A stretch of 64,000 nt of DNA from Flaccisagitta enflata. Its lineage: Eukaryota; Chaetognatha; Sagittoidea; Aphragmophora. A program made the translations under genes and the position numbers. The notes below the pieces were generated by a model. That model was not told the DNA's origin and did no database searches. It worked only from the letters and a program-made list of their open reading frames with translations. Within the stretch, counting starts at the first letter, position 1; the number at the start of each line of letters is the position of its first letter. Below, in pieces: positions 22,963-38,414 of this stretch. The stretch spans positions 75,640,001 through 75,704,000 of the forward strand of contig OZ231127.1 in assembly GCA_965153355.1 (NCBI GenBank), given 5' to 3'.

Positions 22963-22965
<3 letters not shown>
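22059..22965. other. No gene seen; type B cap fragment near 22493-22550
   Basis: GA-rich low complexity lies at 22303-22375. At 22493-22550, GGACAGACAGACCAACAGAC followed by GCCTCTCATAGAG resembles the cap side of a type B element in minus orientation, with the hairpin lost. No supported ORF. Confidence 0.4.
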
Positions 22966-24582
<1,617 letters not shown>

Positions 24583-24584
24583 GG

Positions 24585-25950
24585 TACAGATAACCTTCAA
24601 CAAAGCTCATAGCTCATAGTCATTTCTTTAAAACTTATATAGCCCTTTCTGATTGACTACCCTAGAAATAACCACATTATATGGGATGAGCCATCAAACG
24701 CTATTCCACGCTCCATTGCATAGGCGGTCATGCCTTAATGGCGGTTGCGCTATAGAAGTGCTCCACTGTGTTTGTATGGATAGGAATCAGCGCTGCCCAT
24801 CCATAGTGCACCGGGTATAAAGGCATGTTCATCTAGTATTCAACTATTTATAATGCACAGAAATATCTATTCCACAGAAGTTTTTTTCATTTGTTTTCCT
24901 TATAGTGTATCAGGTTGCTTCGCAATGTTTCGGTAAATTATGTAATAAATTGTCTGTTACCGCTTTTGCTACACCGGCGTTAATGATATCGTTTCATAGG
25001 ACACGGACACTTTTAGGCTGCTTCATGATGATTATCTCACTACAAAAAATGTGGAAAAGAAATGGGACGATTGTGGTTGTAACGTAACCTCCTTAGAATG
25101 ACCTGAAAAGAAGTAACGATGGATTTGATATGATTTCTTATAACCTCAAAATTCTACCTCCACCTCCCAGTCATGCCGTAATCTCCATCCATGCGTCAGT
25201 ATGTATGTATGTCTGTCTGTCTGTCTGTCTGTATATGCTCTTTGGCCGTCGTTCAATTGAAAATATGGTCTTTGAATGTAGGACTAATTTGATAAAAGCA
25301 ATGTCGAGGGTGAACAAAACTGTAATCGTAAACAAACGACTGTCATGTCGAACGGACCGACTGATCGAATGAACCGATACACACTGGAAAATAGGGCATG
25401 CTTACCCGTCTGTACCATCTGTCTGGAGTCTGTGAGAGCAATGGTTTACATTTTTGTACAAAGAGGCCACCTCTACTGATTGCCAGAAAGTGCAATGAAA
25501 ACAAAAAACTCTCACTCCCCTGCAGCTTCTCCTGCCTCTCAGCTGTCTCTGCTGTTCCTCAGCTGCGTTTTGGTCCCGTTTTTTAAGGGAAAAAATCGAT
25601 GAAAGATGCGATGATGGATTTCCATAATGCAATGAGCAGATATTGCAACTATTTTCCATGTGCTATAACTCCTAAAGTGATAAAAAGTGTATCTTCTGAT
25701 TTTGAACCTAGAATCGTTATTGCCATAGCTACAGATAGAGCCTGATTTTTCCATGGCAAAAGGCGGCAATGGATTTTTTTTCTGTCTCAGTAATGATATA
25801 AAGAGGAAAACATTACTTAAAGTAACTTTCTGGGCAATACAAGATAAAGAATTGTTCAAAACTGGTGTGGATCACTTTCCATAAGACCTATCTATAGATC
25901 TATCAATCAAAAATTGAAATAAAAAATTCATTGTTTATTCGCCATATTAC
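24585..25950. other. No gene seen
   Basis: Unique-looking DNA. It contains a short GTATGTATGTATGTCTGTCT tract at 25200-25233. At about 25660-25740, ATAACTCCTAAAGTGATAAA followed by a TGAACCTAGAATC segment echoes the block shared by several MITEs here. The 106-codon minus-strand ORF at 25539-25859 shows no recognisable domain. Confidence 0.35.
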
Positions 25951-25951
25951 T

Positions 25952-26116
25952 AAAACAAGGCCGGATACACGGCAATCCAGTCGCGGACGGTCGGGCAGGA
26001 GCAGTTAGGCGAAAACCGCTCGGAATTCAAAAATGTGACGGACGGACCGACGGACGGACCTACCGACCTACCGACCGACACGGCAAGGTGTAGAGTCGCG
26101 TGTCCGCGACTAAAAA
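25952..26116 (-). mobile_element. Type A element, GGACA-cap subtype
   Basis: AAAACAAGGCCGGATACACG, GCAATCCAGTCGCGGACGGT, CGGGCAGGAGCAGTTAGG, CCGCTCGGAATTCAAAAATG, a (GGACCGAC)n tract, CACGGCAAGGTGTAGA and the cap GTCGCGTGTCCGCGAC before TAAAAA. It is nearly the exact complement of 9014-9197, so this subtype was active recently. Confidence 0.85.
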
Positions 26117-26276
26117 CGCCCTTAGTGCGATAGCTCGATTAGAAGCCCCGGTTCAGTAAGATTTACTCTCTCAGCAGATTTAAAGCAAGAGTGAGTGTTT
26201 CTCACATTCAATGTGTTGGAAGAGGTCTCGAATAGAAAGAAGGGTGAAATCAAAGTCGTAAGAAGGAAAGAGTGAG

Positions 26277-26281
<5 letters not shown>

Positions 26282-26342
<61 letters not shown>

Positions 26343-26620
26343 CAGAGATGAATATTGACAAACAGACGAAAGATGACAGAAGGACAACAGGCAGAAAGAC
26401 AGACAGATACGCAGACACACAGACGGAGAAAAGAAGCGGATGGAGAGCCAAATAGAATCCAACGGGCGGACAGATTGACAATCAGACGAAGAGACAGAGA
26501 AACATTGTCTGAGACAGACAGACATGTAGACAGACGAACGGAGAAACAGACAGAAGGCCAGACGGACTGAAAGACAGATGAACAGACAGACAGATGGAAA
26601 GGAGAGGAGATGGGGAAACA
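26282..26620. repeat. (GA)n followed by degenerate (ACAG)n
   Basis: Pure GA at 26282-26336, then CAGA/GACAGACAGA-rich sequence to about 26620. Confidence 0.9.
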
Positions 26621-26722
26621 CTCGTAAACCGATCTCATCAGGAGTCTTTGAGTGCAAGTCACAGACCCCGCCAATGTTGTTGTTTACCTTCATGCAGGTA
26701 AACAACAACAACCGTCACAACA

Positions 26723-27132
<410 letters not shown>

Positions 27133-27582
27133 ACTAGCAATAACGACGCGGGGCGCTACTAAAGTCACTCGCCTCTAGAAATCGCCACTTCGTGGGAAAG
27201 ACCAAACCGCATTTGGCGCTTTTATCAGAAGGTAAACATTCACACCATTCACTGAGACTAACCCTTTGCACCCCCCACCACCCCACCCCGATTACCATTT
27301 GGCACTCGAATATACCACAATCTTCCCGCAGAGGTATAGGTCTTCTACTACCATCCTTTCTGGCACGACACCACCGCTTGAAGAACCATAAGCAGGGCCT
27401 CTTCTCATTCTGTCACTGACTGCCGTTGGTATTTTCAATTCCTAGCTAAGCCATTGTAGTCAAATCTAGAAGTAATCAGGTGACAAGTGGTCAAGTGACA
27501 GCACTGGCAAAGATTCTTTTTCCATTTCTGGTAATTTCACTTTGGGGCTTATCTTGCTGTCGGGAAAGAAAAAAGTTAACTT

Positions 27583-27715
27583 ACAAGGTCGCATACACCT
27601 CCCCCGTCGCGAACGGGTGGGCGGGAGCTTAATAGCGAAAAAAAAAAATGTTTTGGTTACGGGTGGACCGACGGACCGACGCGGCAAGTTCTTGAGTTGC
27701 GTGTCCGTGACTAAA
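27583..27715 (-). mobile_element. Type A element, short and decayed
   Basis: ACAAGGTCGCATACACC, CCGTCGCGAACGGGTGGGCG, GGAGC, GGACCGACGGACCGACGC, GGCAAGTTCTTGAGTTGCGT, GTCCGTGACTAAAGG. The order is that of the GGACA-cap subtype, but the cap is mutated. A close relative is at 42877-43009. Confidence 0.65.
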
Positions 27716-27809
27716 GGATGTCTATCATTGAGGTACATAGTTTTAGAAGGGCCGACATTTTACCACAAACTATGATTTGAAGAGACCAGATAGTTATGAC
27801 CGTTGTTAT

Positions 27810-28053
<244 letters not shown>

Positions 28054-28544
28054 CCGGAAACTGTCGAGGATTTTCATATTCACGACTCTCGTGCTCATTA
28101 AATTTTGAAATGTCGCAGGTGTCTCTTTTGCTCGGCCTCTTTCGCCTCTTTTGCTCGGAGTTGAATTCTATGGCCGTTTGTTTTTCTCCCAAAGCCATAA
28201 AGATTGAGAAGGTGATTGCGGTTGGCTTTTCCCGGATTATGGCGTCTAGTTGAAACTTGAAAGGCAAGTATTTTTGAGGGAATGTGGCGCATAGTTGAAA
28301 ATGTATATCTTTACCATTTTGTGAAAATGAATGAAAAGAAAGACCTGAGAGAATACGTCCCAGATTAGTCACGTTTTAAGGGGTTGAAAGAATGTGATCA
28401 CAAGGCCCTCATTCATTTCTCTGAATTTGAGTACAGTGAGGGATAATGTTCCATTTGTCACACTTTGCCTGATAGGTAAACAAGATTCAACACTGTTACT
28501 GTGTTGAGTGAATTTCGTGCTGAATACGTGCGATAGTAGAAGAA

Positions 28545-28654
28545 CGACCAACAGACAGACAGGCAGACGGAAAAACCGACAGACCAACCGACTGACTGAC
28601 TGACAGACAGACATACGGAAAACCCCCTTTTAGAGATGCGGGGACGCATTAAAA
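28545..28654 (-). mobile_element. Type B element, cap side
   Basis: AGACCAACCGACTGACTGAC tract, then CCCCCTTTTAGAGATGCGGGGACGCAT and AAAA. On the minus strand this is the cap ATGCGTCCCCGCAT followed by CTCTAAAAGGGGG. The far end is not clear. Confidence 0.65.
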
Positions 28655-28875
28655 GGTCTTTGAAAGCCGTTTAAGGGCATTGGTTAAAATTCTAGTTCTT
28701 GGGAAGAATTATGTCTTTTAGAATAAACATTTTAAGGAAATATGATGGGGGTGTTTAGTCAATCTGACGCTTGTGAAATACAATTTGAATAAGGATTGCC
28801 TTCTTTTCTAAAAAAATTCTGGTAAGCATTTGTGAATTCGGGTGGGAAAGGGGAGAGAATGGAGTCTTGCGAAGA

Positions 28876-29160
28876 ACCGAATTTTAAGGGAACTCCCTCT
28901 ATTGGGGAGAGCGGGTGGCAGGGGAGGAAGGGGAAGTATAGGGCCTTGCTGAGAGCCGAATTTTGAGAGAACCCCCCTCCTTATGGAAGGGGGGAGAACA
29001 AAGTCTTCCGAAGAGCCGAATTTTGAGGGAACTCCCTCTATTGGGGAGAGTGGGTAGCAGGGGAGGAAGGTTAAGTATAGAGCCGAATTTTGAGAGAACC
29101 CCCCTCCTTATGGAAGGGGGTGAAAGGAGTCTTCTGAAGAGCCGAATTTTGAGGGGGGCG
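28876..29160 (+). repeat. Higher-order tandem repeat, alternating A/B half-units
   Basis: GAGCCGAATTTTGAG recurs at about 28876, 28957, 29016, 29079 and 29140. Half-unit A continues GGAACTCCCTCTATTGGGGA, and half-unit B continues AGAACCCCCCTCCTTATGGA. They alternate as A-B-A-B. Each half contains a small palindrome (CTCCCTCTATTGGGGAG; CCCCCTCCTTATGGAAGGGGG). Confidence 0.9.
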
Positions 29161-29194
29161 GCCGATCGTTGAAACTCGGCTTTTTCCGCACAGC

Positions 29195-29735
29195 CTAAAA
29201 TTGGATTACAGGACAAGCGTTAAGGCAATCAAGGACGACGCTTTTATCCATGGAAAAGCACTGCTTGCCACATTGTAGTAAAATACCGTAAAATACTTGA
29301 TGAATATTAAAACCTCCAAGGGAGACATCGTCATCCAAGGCACTATTTGGCAAATTACCCAATAGTGAAACTAAATGATTGCAAAAGCAATCAAAGGGGA
29401 CATGCACTGTGATCAAAAGATAAGCAGAAAATTTCCGTTTTCCCGTGTTGCGTTAAGGCATAGTGACAATATACAGGCAGAGCTGATTTTTCTTATCGTC
29501 TATTGAACTGTAAAGAAGCTTCTTTTGCGCGCACTTTGTCAAGGCATTAAGACAATCTAGAGACAAAAAGACTTCCTTTGCGCTTCATGTCTAAAAATTA
29601 AGGTAATGTAGATTCGTATGAACTTCCCTTTTTGTAGACAGTTAAGGACTGTTTACGACTATCAAGAGGCAAATGAACTTCCCTTTTCGTACACTGTGTC
29701 AAGGCATTAAGACAATCTAGAGGCAAACTAACGGC
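29195..29735 (+). repeat. Degenerate ~55-bp minisatellite
   Basis: Units containing GTCAAGGCATTAAGACAATC, TAGAGGCAAA and GAACTTCCCTTTT recur. They are clearest at about 29537-29735 and more diverged to the left (GTTAAGGCAATCAAGGACGA at 29218). Confidence 0.7.
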
Positions 29736-29872
29736 AGGTGGAACCTCGTTCAACCAGAATAACTGAATCCACCAAAACCGACCGAAAACGTGTTTTTTTT
29801 TTCTATCTCGCGCCATCGCCTTTTCCCACTAAAACTCAAGGTTTACCCACTCTTTGCAGCTTACGAATAGTA

Positions 29873-30641
29873 CCCTGCTTTCAATATCGAGTGTTACCAG
29901 CAAAACCTTTATTGCTTTATTGCGTCTAAAAGTATATTTTTGGAAATTCAGGTAGGATTTGCCAAAAAGCATATAACCTACCATTTGTTCATGCAAAATT
30001 TCAAAGGACTGGCTCAAGCCGTTTGGCTTCCACATGATTTTGAATGAAAATGAGATAAACCCCATGAAAGGATTTTTCAAAAAATTGATTAACTGACACT
30101 GTGACATTGAATCATTGTCATTTCTTAACAAATCGAGCAAAAATGGCCAGATTTGTCTTGAAAGAAGGATATTAGTCTCAGTTTATGTATCTCTGTAGAA
30201 AAAGACCAAATCATTGAAATCTATGTGGAAAATCTGGGTTTTCCTTTGAATTTTTGAATTTTGAGCAGGTTTCAAATAACAACAACTGTATTCCAGCACC
30301 AAAATTCTTATAGAATGGTGAAAAGCAAAAATGATACAAATTAAGTGTCAAATATTGACTACACATGACTTATTTGCTCATTCCAGCTCATGATGCACAA
30401 AGTTTTTACAGGTTTATTCATATAAAATCGCTCAAAAATGTGTTTTTTGGCAAATTTTGCTCAAATTTCATCAAATTTTATATACATGTGGACGACAAAC
30501 CGCAAGACCCAGCATGACGAAATTTTGCATGAAATAATGGTAGGTTATGTGCTTTCAGACAAAACCAACCGGATTTTCTAAAAATGAATACTTTTGACAC
30601 AATAAAGATTTTGCTGGTAACACTTGATATTGAAAGCAGGG
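29873..30641. mobile_element. TA-flanked long-TIR MITE (CCCTGCTTTCAATATC)
   Basis: The left CCCTGCTTTCAATATCGAGT and the right, inverted CCCTGCTTTCAATATCAAGT, continue through GTTACCAGCAAAA, CATATAACCTACCATT and TCATGCAAAATTT for about 150 bp. TA flanks both ends (29871-29872, 30642-30643). The left arm contains the shared block AAATTTCAAAGGACTGGCTC. No transposase. Confidence 0.85.
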
Positions 30642-30643
30642 TA

Positions 30644-32045
30644 GCGTTTGATTGTGCAATTGCGCACAGTTGAGCTTCCCTGCACTTAAGTAACCTAGTT
30701 GCCTTCTGTCCAAATGCGTATTAGAAATTTACGAGATGCAGCAGATTTTTTGGAGGGATCACCAATCGACGTCGATATGAAACACCGACTTTTCACTCAA
30801 GAACCCACACAAGAAAAAAAGAATCTTCATAAATTCATTACAAGTAAGACGGCAATTTTTTCGAAGGAAAATTGGGTGTTTCACCATACATTTTGCATCA
30901 TTATCAGGACAATAATGAAGCTGGAATGCTTTTGGTAGACAAATTGTCTCTAAAGACACTTGGTGTATACCTTTTTATCATATTCTGACCTAAAAAGTAA
31001 TTTGACCCATGCGATTCACATGGAAACAAGCAGGAAAATGATGCTTTTTAACAAAATTCTGCTTACACATTTTTTCATTTTCTGTTGTCTAAATTCTAAA
31101 AAAGCCATACACAGGGAAATTTTGCATTTTGAAAAACATAGTTCTCTCTGTAATCAATTTGGGAAGAGAACTATGTTCTTTGTTTTTTTATTTTTTTATT
31201 TTCTATGCAAATTTAGAAATTTTCAATAATTTTCTTTTTAATAACATTGGCTAAACTTTATCCTTCTTGCTAAATCAATGCAAATTTTTCTTTTAAATAT
31301 TTTGTCTGAGCTATCTGAATCATTTTTATTCACTTGGTTTTCCATTTCCATTCAGTCATGATTTACATTTTGACCCTCTTTGAAACACAAATGTTGCCTT
31401 CGGGGGGACGCCGTCGTAAGAATTTTCGCAACTACCTCGGCAAATTTCAACTTACAAATGTGTTCAGTCGCTCCTACTCCTCATCAACCCTCTCAGTCTC
31501 CAACATGATGATAAATCTCAGAGTGAAAAAAGTTGAAAGCTCAAAATCCTTCATGCAACATAAAAATGCACAGAGGTAAGGGTAAGAGTACAAAGGAAAA
31601 TTTTATCGTAAACCTAGCAACTTTAGCTTGGGCCTTTTAGATATAGAATCAATTTCAAGAAAAAATTGCCTTAAAATTTTTGTCAAAGCAGCATTTTGAG
31701 CAAAAACCATCGAAGGTAAAATCTGACCAAAGTAGCATAAAATTTTAGCTGAAGTGGCCCAAAGGAAATTTCATGTTCCTGGACACAACTAAAACTGTGC
31801 TTTTCATGGTTTTAGTTTAAGTGCTACATTGTGCTACATTGCTACACTTTGAGATTGATTACTCTTTTTGTTAGTTACGAATCGTGACAACATCAGATGC
31901 CGGCGTAGTAAAGGATTGCCGGAAATAAGTGACAGTTCCGCAACTGTTAACGGATATGAAAATAGCACCGGTTTGTCAGCAAATGACACGCCATTCTATT
32001 TTTTTTCCTTCGAATGTCTGATTAAGTTGCAACATGAGTTTTATC
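30644..32045. other. No gene seen
   Basis: AT-rich. The 81-codon plus ORF from 31334 has a basic Arg/Lys-rich patch (GGRRRKNFR) but no recognisable domain. No clear inverted ends. Confidence 0.35.
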
Positions 32046-32047
32046 TC

Positions 32048-32379
32048 TTTTTAAGTGCGTCCTCGCACTTCTATAAGAGGTAATGTCCGTTGGTTGGTCG
32101 GTTGGTCGGTCGGTCGGTTGGTCGGTCGGTTGGTAACGCAATCGTTTAAATCGCTCAAAACGGCCAATTCTTCATTACTATCACTTCTCATGCCTCACCA
32201 CGCTCATTTTCATTCTTTTATTCATTCATTCATTCATTCATTCATTCATTCATTCATTCATTCATTCATTCATTCATTCATTCATTCATTCATTCATTCA
32301 TTCATTCATTCAAAACGTTCATCCACAAATTCTTAATCAAGCGAGGCGCACTTATTGGCCATAACTTGGCCTTGTTTTT
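32048..32379 (+). mobile_element. Type B element with AAGTGCG cap and (ATTC)n core
   Basis: Cap AAGTGCGTCCTCGCACTT (32053-32070), CTATAAGAGG and a (GGTCGGTT)n tract. The core contains about 24 ATTC units (32217-32312). The right part is GAGGCGCACTTATTGGCC and ACTTGGCCTTGTTTTT. The right half-palindrome GCGCACTT matches the changed cap and not the usual CACGCGACT. Confidence 0.8.
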
Positions 32380-33412
32380 CCATACCCGAATTGAAAAAAT
32401 GAAGTATTTCATCAAATGTATGGAGATTGGAGAAGAGTATTCTGCTAGCAATTACCTCAGACACTGCCGCATTTCTACTATCTATCAGTCAGTCTGTATG
32501 TCTGTCTATGTGTCTCGCTGTCAATGTCTCAGACAATAAGAAATTTGAGTCAGACGATCAGATGGTCAGTTTCGTTTGCGTGGTTGGCTCTGTGTCTTTC
32601 CATCGGTGCCAGTTTTCAATTTACCGTATTTCTCCAAATGACGGCCCCTGTTCTTAATGTTATTCAATGAAAGATAACTATTTTGGTCCTGTTATTGGCG
32701 TTTTATTAAAAACCTTTTTCAATCAAAGTGAGACAACTCAAGAGAAAATGATAATGACAAAGCAGAGAGATGGCGCAGGGGTTAGATGAAGGATTAGATA
32801 TCTACAAAAATAAAGATATATATATCTTCAAGTTATCACGCATCAATTCTGCTAGCTATTTTAAACATTATTGATACTAATGAGTGAATAGATTTGCAAT
32901 TTGCAATTTGTGCTTTTATGAAAGGTTTTCATTTGATTGCCTTCATAAATGGTTGCCATTCGAATGTCTTTGTAAACCCTGCTTGTTCTCACAGCTCTTG
33001 TTTCCATGCCATAATCCTAAATGAGCATGCACCCTTATCGTGATGGCCCTCTTGTTTTATCTCAACTCTTCTGCCCAGTACGTATGCAAAACTATGCCTT
33101 TCCTTTCTGCAAGTTGTGTAACTGTTCATTAAGCTTAAGATCTAAAGATGAACCAATGGGTACTCTTGATGAAAACGTCGCTTTTCTTTCATTTTTTAAT
33201 TCAGTTCAGTATCTGACATTCCATTCTTTCACTTTTGCATTGGGTCCTTTTTTCACCCCAATTATTTTCTGTCTTCCAATAATTGAATTCGTTTTTCCCT
33301 TCTGAATTTCTTTTCCCAACACCTTTTAAAGCGAAGTGACAGGGGAGCATACCATAATATACTTTCACAGGACAAAAACATAAGCCAGTACTTAGAGATC
33401 ACAACTATTGTA
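32380..33412. other. No gene seen
   Basis: Unique-looking. The 94-codon plus ORF from 33021 has cysteine pairs (CKLCNC) but no defined finger. Short TATATATAT at 32816-32826. Confidence 0.35.
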
Positions 33413-33413
33413 T

Positions 33414-33615
33414 AACAAGGCCGGATACACGGCTACCTAAGTCGCGTGCGGGTGGGCAGGGGCAGTGATAAAAAAGACTAACCAAGCATTTGGGCAGGAG
33501 CGGTAATGCAAAAGACGCGAAAAACGCCCAAAAAGCAAAGTTTTACCGACGGACGGACGGACGGACGGACTGACCGACATAGCGGGTTGTGGAGTCGCGT
33601 GCACGCAACAAAAAA
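33414..33615 (-). mobile_element. Type A element
   Basis: AACAAGGCCGGATACACGGC, TACCTAAGTCGCGTGCGGGT, GGGCAGGGGCAGTG, TTTGGGCAGGAGCGG, a (GGAC)n tract, CATAGCGGGTTGTGGA and the cap GTCGCGTGCACGCAAC before AAAAAA. The cap has one G-to-A change. Confidence 0.85.
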
Positions 33616-33720
33616 CCAGATGCACTGCTCTGGATCTGGTGACATGATAGACTTAGACATCGGATTACTACGTTGGTCGACGTGGAATAAAACACAAAAT
33701 GCATTTTTCTGTTTCCCTGT

Positions 33721-33884
<164 letters not shown>

Positions 33885-34193
33885 AGGCTATTTCCCCCTT
33901 TATTCGGTTCTCCTTCTCTCGCCTGCCATTTTGTCTGTGTCATGCTGCCCGGTGTCTCATTTGGATTTTTAAACCCTCACAAACGCATTTTTGTGTTCCT
34001 GCGTCTTCTTCTCGCTCTCTGTCAAAACCCGTCTTTGTCTCTTTATCTAACTGTGTTTCTGTATGTCTACGCCTTCTGTCTTTCTGTTTTTTGTTTGTTT
34101 TTTTCTTTTTTTTCTTTCTGGTTTTTTTGTCTGACTGTCGGTCATGTTGTCTGTCTGACTGTGTGTTTGAGAGTCTCTGTTTGTCTGTCAGTC

Positions 34194-34970
<777 letters not shown>

Positions 34971-34971
34971 T

Positions 34972-35100
34972 TTTTTAGATGCAACAAAGCATTTCTATAA
35001 GTGGCTGTGTCCGTCGGTTGATCGATTGGTTGGTTGGTCGGGTAACGTATTTGTTTGAGGATCCACACGTCATAAATTATTGGCCTACTTGGCCTCGTTT
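34972..35100 (+). mobile_element. Type B element, short
   Basis: TTTTTTAGATGCAACAAAGCAT is a small cap. It is followed by TTCTATAAGTGGCTGTGTCC, a GTCGGTTGATCG tract, GGTAACGTATTTG, CATAAATTATTGGCCTACTT and GGCCTCGTTT. It is about 130 bp, similar in size to the nested copy at 3915. Confidence 0.65.
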
Positions 35101-35486
35101 CATCACTTTCTTTTCTTTCTTTCTTTTCTTTCTTTTCTTTTCTAGTCTTATTGTTTGTCTTCATTCCTTTTCTTTCCTTCCTTTTTTTTTTTTGCTTGTC
35201 ATTCAAGTACAGTGGAACCTATGAATGAAATGAAATAAAGGTTATTAGGTTAAATGATAACAGTACCCCTCTTTAAAAGTCAAAAATACCTAGTCTTATC
35301 GCCACCGTTATGCCGAGGTCCTGCTCTATGCTTTTGTGATGATCTGGCCTTGCATGCCTTTCAGCGAAATGTCACAATTATTTTCTCAGACGGGAATTAA
35401 AAAGAAATTCCAATAAATAACATCGTAAAACTTTGTCTGCGGTGCTAAAAGGAATTTCTGGCATTTGTAGCTACATTCTATATTTT
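35101..35486. other. No gene seen
   Basis: (TTTC)n-like patch at 35108-35145, then unique sequence. Confidence 0.4.
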
Positions 35487-36004
<518 letters not shown>

Positions 36005-36006
36005 TA

Positions 36007-36572
36007 CAGGGTGTTTCACACCAAATGATATATAAGAAAACGATGTCATTCTGCTTCTAAAGATATTGAAACAATTCTGAAAATAGATTCAGGGAGTTCT
36101 TAAACTTCGATTTTTCATGTAAAAATTTCATAGGTCTAGGTCAAGTAGTTTGGCCTTAACAAAGATTTGAAAAAAAATGAACATTCTCAGACAAGGTTTT
36201 TTCCATCCTAGAAATTTTTCTTTAAATCATTTTCATTTCTAAACGGTTAAAGCTACAGATGCCAGATTAGACTCAAATAAAAGAAAATTTGGAAATCTTT
36301 AATTTGAGACCAATCTGGGATCAGTAGCTCTAACCATTTGGAAATGAGAGCGATTTAAAGAAAGATTTTAAGGATGGAAAAAGCCTTGACTGAAAATGTT
36401 CTTTTTTTTCAAATCTTTGTTGAGGCCAAACTACTTGACCTAGACCTATGAAATCTTTACATGAAAAATCGGAGTTTAAGAGCTTTCTGAATCTTTTTTC
36501 AAAATTGTTTCATTATTTTTAGAAGCAGAATGACATCGTTTTCTTATATATCATTTGATGTGAAACACCCTG
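36007..36572. mobile_element. TA-flanked full-length fold-back MITE (CAGGGTGTTTCACA)
   Basis: Left CAGGGTGTTTCACACCAAAT, right inverted CAGGGTGTTTCACATCAAAT. The arms pair along their whole length, about 275 bp each: GAAAACGATGTCATTCTGCT, the segment around GGTCTAGGTCAAGTAGTTTG, and GGATGGAAAAA. The centre is near 36290. TA lies at 36005-36006 and 36573-36574. It is the best preserved member of its class in the window. Confidence 0.9.
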
Positions 36573-36574
36573 TA

Positions 36575-36941
36575 CTGTTTTTGAAGTATTCTCATCTTCA
36601 CTTTTTTTTCAGACGATCATAACATAGAGGAAACCTACATTGAATATTGATCAATTTTCACTCAAATGATGTATTATAGTCAATAAATGAACTGGATTCA
36701 AAGGTGGAAACATTTCAACTTCGAAGACAGTATTGATTTTTGATCGCTTGTTGCATATGTTTACGCGACGCATCAACCAGTCTGTCAGCTTCTGTCAGTC
36801 TCTCGTAGTCTCCTTCTTTGTTATCTTTAGGTGATGATTCTTTGCATTATTTGCTCAATAATTGTCAGTGTCTATCAGTCTCTGTAAGTCTCTATCAGTT
36901 TCGATCAGTCTTTGTCTGTTTCTTCTTCATGGTTGACTTAT
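36575..36941. other. No gene seen; CAGTCTCTGT-rich segment at 36777-36925
   Basis: A loose repeat of GTCAGTCTCTG / TATCAGTCTCTG lies just before the left copy of the 566-bp duplication. A similar segment follows the right copy at 38463-38523. Confidence 0.5.
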
Positions 36942-37507
36942 TAGTGAATACAACAACCAAATCTGGTGTTTTCTACTGCTTGACCCTCGCCGATCATTTG
37001 TTTTGAAGGTGGCCTGTTGCCAATTCTCTAGATGCTGATCAGCGCTCCTTATGACTATGTCCACTATTAAAAAACAAAAAAACCCTGCCAGAACATCATT
37101 AGGGCGGGGACTAGCATGACACTTTTGAGATGCAAATAACATGCAAAAAAGTCAATTTAAAGCGTTCTAAGCAGTAGGGAAAGTCTGTCAGCGTCGATTT
37201 TGAGCTGATTCACAAAATCTCTCTATATAAGTATGCTGGAGGTGGTAAAACAAAGTTGGGGGATTTTGACTCACCAGGGGCCTAAATTTCAACTCTGAAA
37301 TAGATGATGTCAATAAGTAGGCACTTAGCGTTTTGGTAAAAAAATGGGTCTGACGGTGGAAAAAGTCCAAATTTGAGAATTTTTTTGAAAAAAATACCAT
37401 TTCAGCAATCCCTGACTACATTTTCAGCTTTCTGGGAGCCTTTTAAGTTGGTTTATGGCTCTAAATTGAGTACAAAAAGATAAAGGTTGTTGTCGTCGTA
37501 TACACTC
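36942..37507 (+). repeat. 566-bp direct repeat, left copy
   Basis: Starts TAGTGAATACAACAACCAAA and ends TTGTCGTCGTATACACTC. It matches 37849-38414 with only about five differences (for example GGGCGGGGAC against GGGCCGGGAC). No terminal inverted repeats and no coding frame conserved by design. The ORFs of 71 and 70 codons simply occur in both copies. Confidence 0.9.
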
Positions 37508-37848
37508 ATATATATAAGGGAGCAGGTTGTTGGTAGCTGTAAGCCTAAATTTGTTTTTTAGAGCTTGGAAATGGTGTGTTGAGCCCCTGGGAGCCTAAAA
37601 AAAGTAGGATCAAGAAAAAGAATGAAAAAATTTCCATTGTTTTTATTAAAACGATTGAAAAAACCGATCGGCAAAAATGTTGATTTTGACCACTATGGTT
37701 TTTGAGGCAATTTTAGTTTAAAATGGCTCATTCAAGTATATTTAGCTTCCTCAAAGCATTCTTAGACTCTATTTAGTCCCAACAGAGTTGTTTAAATGCA
37801 GAAAATCCATACAAAAAAAAAACTGATTTATTATCACCCCTGTTTAAA
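37508..37848. other. Spacer between the two direct repeats
   Basis: 341 bp starting ATATATATAAGGGAGCAGG. No supported feature. Confidence 0.5.
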
Positions 37849-38414
37849 TAGTGAATACAACAACCAAATCTGGTGTTTTCTACTGCTTGACCCTCGCCGA
37901 TCATTTGTTTTGAAGGTGGCCTGTTGCCAATTCTCTAGATGCTGATCAGCGCTCCTTATGACTATGTCCACTATTAAAAAACAAAAAAACCCTGCCAGAA
38001 CATCATTAGGGCCGGGACTAGCATGACACTTTTGAGATGCAAAAAACATGCAAAAAAGTCAATTTAAAGCGTTCTAAGCAGTAGGGAAAGTCTGTCAGCG
38101 TCGATTTTGAGCTGATTCACAAAATCTCTCCGTATAAGTATGCTGGAGGTGGTAAAACAAAGTTGGGGGATTTTGACTCACCAGGGGCCTAAATTTCAAC
38201 TCTGAAATAGATGATGTCAATAAGTAGGCACTTAGCGTTTTGGTAAAAAAATGGGTCTGACGGTGGAAAAAGTCCAAATTTGAGAATTTTTTTGAAAAAG
38301 ATACCATTTCAGCAATCCCTGACTACATTTTCAGCTTTCTGGGAGCCTTTTAAGTTGGTTTATGGCTCTAAATTGAGTACAAAAAGATAAAGGTTGTTGT
38401 CGTCGTATACACTC
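37849..38414 (+). repeat. 566-bp direct repeat, right copy
   Basis: Near-identical to 36942-37507 at a 907-bp offset. The flanking bases differ on both sides, so the duplication ends are sharp. Confidence 0.9.

Noticed and set aside
38095-38307. Conserved small protein duplicated at 37188-37400 and 38095-38307
   Set aside because: The protein identity follows from the 99 percent identical DNA duplication. There is no excess of silent changes to suggest selection.
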